DNA from: UBA2277 sp035477615
Lineage (GTDB): Bacteria; Patescibacteriota; Microgenomatia; UBA1400; MFAQ01
Length of the DNA stretch: 35,451 nt
NCBI GenBank assembly: GCA_035477615.1
Contig: DATIKJ010000036.1
Span: forward strand, 1 to 35,451
Direction: 5' to 3'
The notes below the pieces were generated by a model. That model made no database searches, had not been told where the DNA came from, and was given only the letters and a program-made list of their open reading frames with translations. This document shows positions 23,771 through 29,100 of this stretch, one piece after another. Numbering within the stretch: the first letter of the stretch is position 1; each line of letters begins with the position of its first letter. The position numbers were made by a program, and so were the translations under genes.

Positions 23771-24591
23771 TGGAGGATATTCGCCAAAATATTGGCTGGG
23801 CAGGACACCTGAAACATCGAGGTTGGAAAACAGTGAGAGTTAAAGCGTCCGATGGCAGGCACTCAATGCAAGTATTTATTCTACGTCTTGGTTGGTGGCC
23901 TTTTTCGATGATGAAAGTACAGCGATCAAACTATGATCCTGACTTTAATGAATTAAAGAAAATAAAAAGAAAATACTGGGTGGCAAACTCTATTATTGAA
24001 CCGCAGAGAATACAAAGTCCTGAAGCTTTTAAAAAAGCAGGATATCACTTAACTAATTTCCCTTTCCTGGCGATGAGTACATATATTAACGATCTGACAA
24101 AAAGTGAAAAGCAGTTATGGAGTTCCCTGTCTGACAACGCTAAAAGACTGATAAATAAAAATAAGGAGGTAATTGTGGAAGAAACAAATCCAAAAAAATT
24201 TTGTAATCTATGGAAAAAGGCTTCAAAAATATGGATTATGAAACCTGGAGAAGTGGAAAACCTGATTAAAAGCTTTAAGGGAAAAGTAAGGTTGGTAATG
24301 AGCCGAGTGAATAATGAATACCACTCAGGACTAATGATGATTTATTCCAAAGATACGGCCAATTATTACATGACATGGACAAGTGAAGCAGGCAGACACT
24401 CCGGTGCACACTATAAATTGGTTTGGGAAGAGATGTTAAAAGCAAAAAAGAATGGTCTAAAGTTTTTTGATTTTGAAGGAGTGTTTGACTCACGTTGGCC
24501 GCAAAAAAGATGGATAGGTTTTACAGAATTTAAACGAAGATTTGGAGGAAAGTTAGTACGGTTTCCTGGTGGATTTTTCCGCTGGCTTTGA
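23770..24591 (+). CDS. Second FemAB/GNAT-type transferase
   Basis: 273-aa paralogue, started at the ATG overlapping the femX-like stop (TAATG); a longer frame to 23731 lies inside the upstream gene and is not used. The C-terminal half has the FemAB pattern: YYMTWTSEAGRHSGAHYKLVWE, then LKFFDFEGVFDSRW and GFTEFKRRFGGKLVRFPGGF. The N-terminal half is diverged and short. Coupled FemAB-type genes usually add successive bridge residues, so the pair may build a two-step bridge. This is inference from family knowledge. A strong terminator follows. Confidence 0.85.
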   Translation: MEDIRQNIGWAGHLKHRGWKTVRVKASDGRHSMQVFILRLGWWPFSMMKVQRSNYDPDFNELKKIKRKYWVANSIIEPQRIQSPEAFKKAGYHLTNFPFLAMSTYINDLTKSEKQLWSSLSDNAKRLINKNKEVIVEETNPKKFCNLWKKASKIWIMKPGEVENLIKSFKGKVRLVMSRVNNEYHSGLMMIYSKDTANYYMTWTSEAGRHSGAHYKLVWEEMLKAKKNGLKFFDFEGVFDSRWPQKRWIGFTEFKRRFGGKLVRFPGGFFRWL

Positions 24592-24598
24592 CCAAGAA

Positions 24599-24624
24599 AA
24601 AACCCACTCTTTTGAGTGGGTTTT
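24599..24624 (+). terminator. Intrinsic terminator after the FemAB pair
   Basis: AAAACCCACTC pairs perfectly with GAGTGGGTTTT around a TTTT loop, followed by GGTGTTTATTTTT. The run of A residues before the stem suggests it may also work for the convergent gene at 24630-25253. Confidence 0.85.
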
Positions 24625-24629
24625 GGTGT

Positions 24630-25253
24630 TTATTTTTGATACGCATCGGGATTAATTTTGTCCCGGTGGAGCATCATAAACAGATCGGCCATGGATTTGG
24701 TTGGTAAAGGTAGATATTTTCCACCCCCGGTACCAATCATAACTCCATTGCTTCTCAAAATACCGTAAATTGATTTGCCATCAATCTTCATCAACCGAGT
24801 GCGACCTTTGGCACAAACTTCTGAAAGGACGAGGTTGAGAGCGAAGATGGCTTCATCGGAAATTTCATTATCACTGCTCTCTTTGACAAGTTTGGCTGTT
24901 GCTAGGATGCGGAGAAGAATCTCAGGGGAAATCACATCGTCAAGCTTGTCTTTGCCCTCGGTAGCCTGACTGGGATAAATTTTCCTGGATAAATCAAGCC
25001 AACTCTTTTCTTTTTCCAGCCATTCGGCTGGGGATAAGCCCCAAAGTTTTTCGGCCAATTCAAACATCGCATTTTTTCGATCACTGACCTTACCAAGTAT
25101 GGTGTTTTCGCCGGGTAAGTATTCAGGTTTGATTTGGTCCAACTGGAGATTGTCATAAATTGCCAACAATTCACTTTTCCCAAGCTGACCTCCGTTGGCA
25201 ATATTACCGCCAGTTTCAATCCATTCAATCTGGTATTCGGAATACATGCTCAT
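24630..25253 (-). CDS. Hypothetical protein (207 aa)
   Basis: Soluble, mostly helical protein that I do not recognise. The start at 25253 is preceded by AAGGAG eight bases upstream, and a promoter with extended -10 lies upstream, so the gene is real. It has conserved-looking blocks KLWGLSPAEWLEKEKSW (about 69-85) and a C-terminal segment GVMIGTGGGKYLPLPTKS that resembles a nucleotide- or peptide-binding loop but fits no motif I know. It is convergent with the FemAB pair and shares its terminator hairpin. Confidence 0.75.
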   Translation of the reverse strand: MSMYSEYQIEWIETGGNIANGGQLGKSELLAIYDNLQLDQIKPEYLPGENTILGKVSDRKNAMFELAEKLWGLSPAEWLEKEKSWLDLSRKIYPSQATEGKDKLDDVISPEILLRILATAKLVKESSDNEISDEAIFALNLVLSEVCAKGRTRLMKIDGKSIYGILRSNGVMIGTGGGKYLPLPTKSMADLFMMLHRDKINPDAYQK

Positions 25254-25290
25254 TAAATTTTCTCCTTAAGGTGCTAGATTTATCTGGGAT

Positions 25291-25299
25291 ATTTTAGCA
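25291..25299 (-). promoter_or_regulatory. Extended -10 promoter of the 207-aa gene, with inverted repeat
   Basis: On the minus strand TGC-TAAAAT forms an extended -10 (hexamer 25291-25296). An inverted repeat GTGCTA (25271-25276) / TAGCAC (25295-25300) brackets the -10 and the expected start site and could be a repressor site. Confidence 0.5.
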
Positions 25300-25339
25300 C
25301 ATAAAGGGCCTATAAGAGCAAATAGTGTTGATTTTTGAG

Positions 25340-25606
25340 TTAAAAGAGAGATTTTTGCTTGGGAAGAGGCTCAAAACTACCAAGAAAATCAGGCACTTCA
25401 ACTATCTTGATTTGACTAGTGTGGCCAGAAATAAGGGTAATTTTGGATCTGGAGATGGAAAAATATTGAGAAAGAGACTTGATGATCGCTTCATTGGCAC
25501 GGCCGTTAATTGGCGGCTCTTTTACTGAGACAGCATAAATATTTGGTGCAATTTGAACTATTTTTTCCTGTTTCTTTTTGGGTTTAGCGAGTATAGTAAG
25601 ACGCAT
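25340..25606 (-). CDS. DUF167 / YggU family protein
   Basis: 88-aa protein of the small DUF167 family. The hallmark KEPPINGRANEAIIKSLSQY, followed by ITLISGHTSQIKIVEV, is clear. The start is ATG 25604-25606, one base after the ung stop codon; a longer frame lies wholly inside ung and is rejected. The biochemical role of the family is not settled. It is the last gene of the lipoprotein-ung-DUF167 operon. Confidence 0.88.
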   Translation of the reverse strand: MRLTILAKPKKKQEKIVQIAPNIYAVSVKEPPINGRANEAIIKSLSQYFSISRSKITLISGHTSQIKIVEVPDFLGSFEPLPKQKSLF

Positions 25607-25607
25607 A

Positions 25608-26270
25608 TTACCAGTTAATTGGATCTTGGCCATGAGAGACCAAATACTCATTGGTTTGACTAAAAGGACGGCTGCCAAAAAAACCATTGTAAGCAGACAA
25701 AGGTGAGGGGTGGGCGGATTTGATGACTAAGTGTTTGGTGGTATCGATGAAAGCCCCTTTTCTTTGAGCGTAGTTGCCCCAGAGAATAAAGACGAGATGT
25801 TCTTTGGTGTCGGCCAGATGGTGAATGATGGCGTCGGTGAACTGTTCCCAGCCTTTATTTTGGTGGCTTCCGGCTTGATGAGCCCTGACTGTTAGGGTGG
25901 CGTTTAGAAGAAGTACTCCCTCTTTGACCCAACGATCCAAGTTGCCTGATCCGGGAGACTTTTTGCCAGTGTCTGTTTGGATTTCTTTGTAAATGTTTTG
26001 GAGAGAGGGTGGTAGGGCAATACCATCGGGAACGGAAAATGAAAGTCCGTGGGCTTGACCGGGACCATGATAGGGATCTTGTCCGAGAATGACGACTTTT
26101 ACTTTATCGACTGGTAAGCTATCAAGAGCGTTGAAAATAAATTTGGCGGGAGGGTAGACAGTACTATTTTTATATTCCTGATGAACAAATTCACTAAGCG
26201 TTTTAAAATATGGCTTAGAAAATTCGTCTCTTAGTAGTTTTTTCCACGAAGCTTGTATTTTTACTGTCAT
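25608..26270 (-). CDS. ung: Uracil-DNA glycosylase (family 1)
   Basis: Base-excision-repair enzyme removing uracil from DNA. At 220 aa it is a typical length. Catalytic D65 lies in the GQDPYHGPGQAHGLSFS water-activating motif. The uracil-binding loop LLLNATLTVR is at 120-129, and catalytic H187 lies in HPSPLSAYNGFFGS. The ATG overlaps the stop of the upstream lipoprotein gene as TAATG, and the DUF167 gene follows after one base. Confidence 0.97.
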   Translation of the reverse strand: MTVKIQASWKKLLRDEFSKPYFKTLSEFVHQEYKNSTVYPPAKFIFNALDSLPVDKVKVVILGQDPYHGPGQAHGLSFSVPDGIALPPSLQNIYKEIQTDTGKKSPGSGNLDRWVKEGVLLLNATLTVRAHQAGSHQNKGWEQFTDAIIHHLADTKEHLVFILWGNYAQRKGAFIDTTKHLVIKSAHPSPLSAYNGFFGSRPFSQTNEYLVSHGQDPINW

Positions 26271-26869
26271 TATTCTCCGTCTGGAATACCTGCTGGCATT
26301 GTGGGAATGTTTTTCATCATCTCACTAAGATCAGTGAACTGAACATCAGAGGGAATATTGAATTTACTATTATCAACAATCCAGTTAGAACATTTCACAT
26401 TGAGCTTGTCGTCCATACTGATACCGCCATTTGATTTTTCATTGTCATTATTTTCAAGTTTGTCTTCTTCTGTTTCATTAATCTTCATTTTCATTCCTTG
26501 TGATTTTGTTTCGGTGTTCCAGGTGTACATGTAGGTGCCGTCGGAGATCATGCGCATACTGATACGAGGAAAATTTTGGTCAGTACTAGTAACCTCAACT
26601 TCTTGAGCTATTTTTTTGCCAGAGATATAAATTGTGCCGGTAGTGTCTGTTTTGACGTTTTTATCGTCGACAGAAGAGGAAGAAACGGTACACTTTTGAT
26701 TTTTATCCATACCAAGAAGATCGCGCATAGTAGTAGAGAGACTTTGTTCGGACTCGGGTGTTTTGTCTTCGTTGGCTTGGAAATCAGTACCATTCGGAAC
26801 TTTTGCAGTACAAGCAGAAAGGAATACTGCAGAAACGATAACTAAAGAAAAGTATGTAATGTTTCTCAT
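26270..26869 (-). CDS. Predicted lipoprotein of unknown function
   Basis: 199-aa protein with a signal peptide and lipobox (VFLSAC; Cys20 would be lipidated). A polar, mostly beta-rich domain follows with Cys at about 60 (KCTVSSSS) and again near 160 (VKCSNW), which may form a disulfide. Repeated strands such as GTIYISGKKIAQEVEV and GTYMYTWN recall LppX/LolA-like or DUF-type lipoproteins, but I cannot assign a family. A TATACT box 8 nt upstream of the ATG, with no Shine-Dalgarno, suggests a leaderless transcript leading into ung and DUF167. Confidence 0.8.
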   Translation of the reverse strand: MRNITYFSLVIVSAVFLSACTAKVPNGTDFQANEDKTPESEQSLSTTMRDLLGMDKNQKCTVSSSSVDDKNVKTDTTGTIYISGKKIAQEVEVTSTDQNFPRISMRMISDGTYMYTWNTETKSQGMKMKINETEEDKLENNDNEKSNGGISMDDKLNVKCSNWIVDNSKFNIPSDVQFTDLSEMMKNIPTMPAGIPDGE

Positions 26870-27091
26870 ATATCCAAAGTATACACAATGTTATGTATTT
26901 TCTATACTTTTCCAGAGATAGAGGCTGGCAAGAGAAAGGTGAAAACCTTTGGAGAATAAAATTGGTATTTTGTAAGAATGGAGTTCAAAATCTTGTCTTT
27001 TTGGAGATGGGTGATGGCTTTGGAGTTATCCATATAGTTGATTATGAATCATAAACGATATGGAAAAGCGACTCGTGGTATAATATAGGAT
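26870..27091. other. 222-bp divergent intergenic region with hairpin and palindrome
   Basis: Contains -10 boxes for both flanking genes. AAAGGT-GAAA-ACCTTT (26934-26949) is a perfect 6-bp hairpin with a GNRA-type loop and no U-tract. TTATGA-A-TCATAA (27042-27054) is a perfect odd palindrome next to the expected -35 of the zinc-ribbon gene. No ORF with a ribosome site was seen. Confidence 0.5.
27076..27084 (+). promoter_or_regulatory. Extended -10 promoter of the zinc-ribbon gene
   Basis: TGG-TATAAT (hexamer 27079-27084) is a perfect extended -10, 7 nt before the ATG at 27092. It predicts a transcript starting at the start codon. The palindrome at 27042-27054 lies just upstream and could be an operator. 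Confidence 0.7.
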
Positions 27092-27754
27092 ATGACATAT
27101 TTTAACCGAGGTTCAGGTGGCGACAGTAGAAGCCAGTTTTACAGTTCCAGAGAAGGTTTTGGGTCCCGCGGGAATGATCACGGAACAGATCGAAGAGAGT
27201 TGTTTGACGCTACTTGCGCCAAATGTGGCGGTATTGCAAAAGTTCCTTTTAAACCAAATGGTAGAAAAGAAGTTTTTTGTAGTAAATGTTTTGAAACCGT
27301 AAATGGCGGTGAGTCTAGAGATTCAGGAAGATTTGAGAGTAGAGGTGATTCCAGAAGTTTTGGCAATAGAGATGGTAGAGATACCCGAAGTTTTGCAGAT
27401 AGACCGATGTTTAGTGCCATTTGTGACGAATGTGGTGATAACTGCCAGATACCTTTTGAGCCAAGAAATGGCAAGCCAGTTCTTTGTAGTGATTGTTTTG
27501 CTAAAAAAGATGGTGGTGGTTTTGCTCCCAGAACAAACCCTTTCTCAAAATCTGCCAAATCAACGCCAAACAACCTGGACTTGAGTGAGTTGAATGCCAA
27601 ACTGGATAAAATCATCAAACTTTTGACTCCAGTGGAACCAAAAAATATAACAGAAAAGATTTTGAAAACAATTGAAATCAATTCTGGAAAAGAAGTGACG
27701 CCGGTTAAGAAAAAGGCAAAGATAGCCAAGAAAAAAGTTTCCGCAGAGAAATAA
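27092..27754 (+). CDS. Double CxxC-x17-CxxC zinc-ribbon protein with Gly/Arg-rich linkers
   Basis: 220-aa protein with two copies of the CxxC-x17-CxxC domain. The first runs from CAKC to CSKC and contains KVPFKPNGRK. The second runs from CDEC to CSDC and contains QIPFEPRNGK. Both spacings count to exactly 17. Linkers are rich in Arg, Gly, Ser and Asp (SRGDSRSFGNRDGRDTRSF), like RGG RNA-binding regions. The tail is a short helix (LDLSELNAKLDKIIKLL) and a Lys-rich end. The domain is frequent in CPR genomes. Nucleic-acid binding is likely from composition, but the role is unproven. Confidence 0.88.
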   Translation: MTYFNRGSGGDSRSQFYSSREGFGSRGNDHGTDRRELFDATCAKCGGIAKVPFKPNGRKEVFCSKCFETVNGGESRDSGRFESRGDSRSFGNRDGRDTRSFADRPMFSAICDECGDNCQIPFEPRNGKPVLCSDCFAKKDGGGFAPRTNPFSKSAKSTPNNLDLSELNAKLDKIIKLLTPVEPKNITEKILKTIEINSGKEVTPVKKKAKIAKKKVSAEK

Positions 27755-27826
27755 GCTGTCTCCTTCTGACGATACGACTGAAGATATATAGAACGCCGAT
27801 GATGGCGAAATTTATGAGGACACAGC
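27755..27826 (+). other. Possible structured 3' region
   Basis: GCTGTCTCC (27755-27763) can pair with GGACACAGC (27818-27826) with one mismatch. It encloses a short CGCC/GGCG hairpin (27794-27807). It lies directly after the zinc-ribbon stop codon, with no U-tract. It could be a folded 3' end or a degraded repeat. Confidence 0.3.
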
Positions 27827-27885
27827 CTGAAGCGAGGGGTGTAAGTCAATTTATAGGTTAGTTTTGAGGCTAGGATATTGGGGAG

Positions 27886-27916
27886 TTGACATTCCAGTTA
27901 CTGGAAGGTGTATAGT
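27886..27916 (+). promoter_or_regulatory. MerR-type promoter with 19-bp spacer and operator palindrome
   Basis: TTGACA (27886-27891) and TATAGT (27911-27916) are 19 bp apart, the overlong spacing characteristic of promoters activated by MerR-family DNA distortion. Inside the spacer TTCCAGT-T-ACTGGAA (27892-27906) is a perfect 7-bp inverted repeat. The merR start is 9 nt after the -10, so the regulator and the peptide downstream should be autoregulated. Confidence 0.85.
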
Positions 27917-27925
27917 CGTTTAACA

Positions 27926-28339
27926 ATGAAGAAATACACTATTGGAGAAGTGGCGAAAATAACTGGAGTACCCACAAAGACACTGCGTTTTTATGAGGAA
28001 AAAGAAATTATCAAGGCGGCGATGCGTGAAGATAACGGGTATAGATTGTTTGATGAAGAAAACATTGAGGAGATAAAACTAATTAAGTATGCACGAGATT
28101 TGGGATTGCCTCTTGTGGAAATAAAGAAGCTGACGAGAGGATGTACAGACGGAAACTGCGAACACACCAAGGAGACAAATAAGAAAATTATCGATGGCTA
28201 TATCGCAGCACTAACCGAGAGAATCACCCAGATGCAGAATCTAAAGGAAAGAATGGTTCGTTTGCAGAAAAGGGGGCCATATTGCTGTGAAATACTTCAT
28301 CAATTAGTAATTAACGATAGAAAGGAAGGTGAGAAATAA
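27926..28339 (+). CDS. MerR-family metal-responsive transcription regulator
   Basis: 137-aa regulator. The N-terminal winged helix is typical: MKKYTIGEVAKITGVPTKT, then LRFYEEKEII and NGYRLFDEENI. A long dimerisation helix follows (about 85-115). Cysteines sit where metal sensors of this family have them: C73 and C78 at the start of the dimer helix, and C120-C121 with H125 in the C-terminal loop. The CC-x3-H pattern matches ZntR (C114, C115, H119), so a divalent ion such as zinc is more likely than copper(I). The ATG at 27926 is preferred over an upstream non-ATG start overlapping the -10. The stop overlaps the start of a Cys-rich peptide gene (TAATG). Confidence 0.92.
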   Translation: MKKYTIGEVAKITGVPTKTLRFYEEKEIIKAAMREDNGYRLFDEENIEEIKLIKYARDLGLPLVEIKKLTRGCTDGNCEHTKETNKKIIDGYIAALTERITQMQNLKERMVRLQKRGPYCCEILHQLVINDRKEGEK

Positions 28340-28395
28340 TGGAGAACTGTCCTTGTAATGATTGCAAATGCGGAGATGGAGGCTGCAAGTGCTAA
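28339..28395 (+). CDS. Ultra-small metallothionein-like peptide (18 aa, six Cys)
   Basis: The complete product is MENCPCNDCKCGDGGCKC, ending in TAA. The six cysteines form three CxC pairs (4/6, 9/11, 16/18), the metal-thiolate pattern of metallothioneins, with no aromatic residues. The ATG overlaps the merR stop as TAATG and is preceded by a purine-rich AAGGAAGGTGAG stretch suited to ribosome binding. It is far below the usual bacterial metallothionein length (about 50-60 aa) and below most ORF cut-offs. Genomic coupling to a MerR-type metal sensor supports a role in binding the sensed metal, as a buffer or as a chaperone for the regulator. Function is inferred, not shown. Confidence 0.72.
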   Translation: MENCPCNDCKCGDGGCKC

Positions 28396-28406
28396 ATTAG
28401 CCATAA

Positions 28407-28435
28407 CACCACTATGATCGCGCGACATGGTGGTG
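28407..28435 (+). other. Hairpin between the Cys-rich peptide and the next gene
   Basis: CACCACTATG (28407-28416) pairs with CATGGTGGTG (28426-28435) with one G-U, closing a 9-nt loop that contains the palindrome TCGCGCGA. There is no U-tract, so it may be an RNA-stability or processing hairpin, or a protein-binding site, rather than a terminator. Confidence 0.5.
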
Positions 28436-28446
28436 AAATTGGTATG

Positions 28447-28452
28447 TATAAT
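28447..28452 (+). promoter_or_regulatory. Possible -10 box for the 135-aa gene
   Basis: A perfect TATAAT lies 37 bp upstream of the ATG at 28489. No good -35 was found at 16-18 bp; a GCGACA at 19 bp is the best candidate. The gene may also be read through from the merR promoter. Confidence 0.45.
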
Positions 28453-28488
28453 ATTGAAAAACTTACTTTGAAATTTTGAGGAGGAGAG

Positions 28489-28896
28489 ATGCTTAAAAGG
28501 GGAAGAGAATTACTTGGATACAGCGGTAGGATTACTATGGATGGACCACTGCCCGAGTGGATAACTGACACCAAAGAAGTGACAGTTCGAGAAAAAATTC
28601 TCGTAATCTGTCTAATGCTTTACTACATGCAAAAAGGAATGTCTGCTCATTATGCTTGTGTGGGAGTCTTTAAATACCACCTTGATAAAGTGGCGAAGAA
28701 GAAGATCAAAAGTATTGAAGACAAGCTTAATGATCCAGAACTTGAGAAGCTTTATCCTGATCTAGATAAACGAAAATATGTTATCTTGGGTAATCAATTC
28801 GAAATAATGGCAGAGAATTTGATTAACAAACCTGAGGTAACAGAGGCAAGTATCGAACAGATTGCCGAAAACTTGTATCAAGAATTTTTTGAGTAA
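28489..28896 (+). CDS. Hypothetical protein (135 aa)
   Basis: Soluble helical protein with a strong GGAGGAG ribosome site right before the ATG. Residues 36-55 (KILVICLMLYYMQKGMSAHY) form a hydrophobic helix that could be buried or membrane-associated; the C-terminal half is charged and helical. Two Cys (41 and 57) are present. I recognise no family. It follows the merR/Cys-rich-peptide pair and precedes a strong terminator, so it may belong to the metal-response unit or be independent. Confidence 0.78.
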   Translation: MLKRGRELLGYSGRITMDGPLPEWITDTKEVTVREKILVICLMLYYMQKGMSAHYACVGVFKYHLDKVAKKKIKSIEDKLNDPELEKLYPDLDKRKYVILGNQFEIMAENLINKPEVTEASIEQIAENLYQEFFE

Positions 28897-28902
28897 TTTT
28901 TT

Positions 28903-28925
28903 CCCCGCGCAAGCGGGGATTTTTT
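28903..28925 (+). terminator. Intrinsic terminator (GCAA tetraloop)
   Basis: CCCCGC-GCAA-GCGGGG followed by ATTTTTT, 6 bp after the stop of the 135-aa gene. A very similar stem (CCCCGC/GCGGGG) ends the gene at 33107-33292. Confidence 0.92.
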
Positions 28926-29012
28926 ATGGGAAATATTGGTAGAGATTTTTGGCCGTGGGGTTGCGCCATTTGTTGTGGGAGCAGACGAATAGGAGGTTTT
29001 GTTTGTTTTGAC

Positions 29013-29041
29013 TTGACATATATACCATATTGTCATATATT
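29013..29041 (+). promoter_or_regulatory. Strong promoter with no ORF behind it
   Basis: Perfect TTGACA (29013-29018), exactly 17 bp, then TATATT (29036-29041). CATATAT is repeated in the spacer and at the -10. The only thing downstream before the convergent DUF3800 gene is a hairpin with a short U-tract at 29076-29094. Confidence 0.65.
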
Positions 29042-29047
29042 ATCATT

Positions 29048-29094
29048 AGGATTAGAGTTACTCTGATCGCACGACCCCGAGAAATCGGGATTTT
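29048..29094 (+). ncRNA. Candidate short RNA (about 47 nt) with terminator hairpin
   Basis: Bounded by the promoter at 29013-29041 and by CCCGA-GAAA-TCGGG followed by ATTTT (29076-29094). Inside is AGAGT-T-ACTCT and a TGATCGCACGAC motif also found, with one change, at 28415-28426. There is no start codon with a ribosome site. It ends 6 bp before the stop codon of the convergent DUF3800 gene, so a slightly longer transcript would be antisense to that gene's 3' end. Confidence 0.4.
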
Positions 29095-29100
29095 GTGTAT

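Noticed and set aside
25271..25300. GTGCTA/TAGCAC repeat considered as a second CIRCE
   Set aside because: The arms are in the opposite order to CIRCE and the spacing is 18, not 9.
25607..25687. N-terminal extension of the DUF167 protein
   Set aside because: It is the ung coding region in another frame; the family starts at MRLTILAKP.
28926..29066. A 46-codon Cys-containing frame (starting MGNIGRDFWPWGCAICCG) downstream of a terminator
   Set aside because: The ATG lies directly after the U-tract of the terminator, has no ribosome site, and the frame runs through the promoter at 29013-29041.
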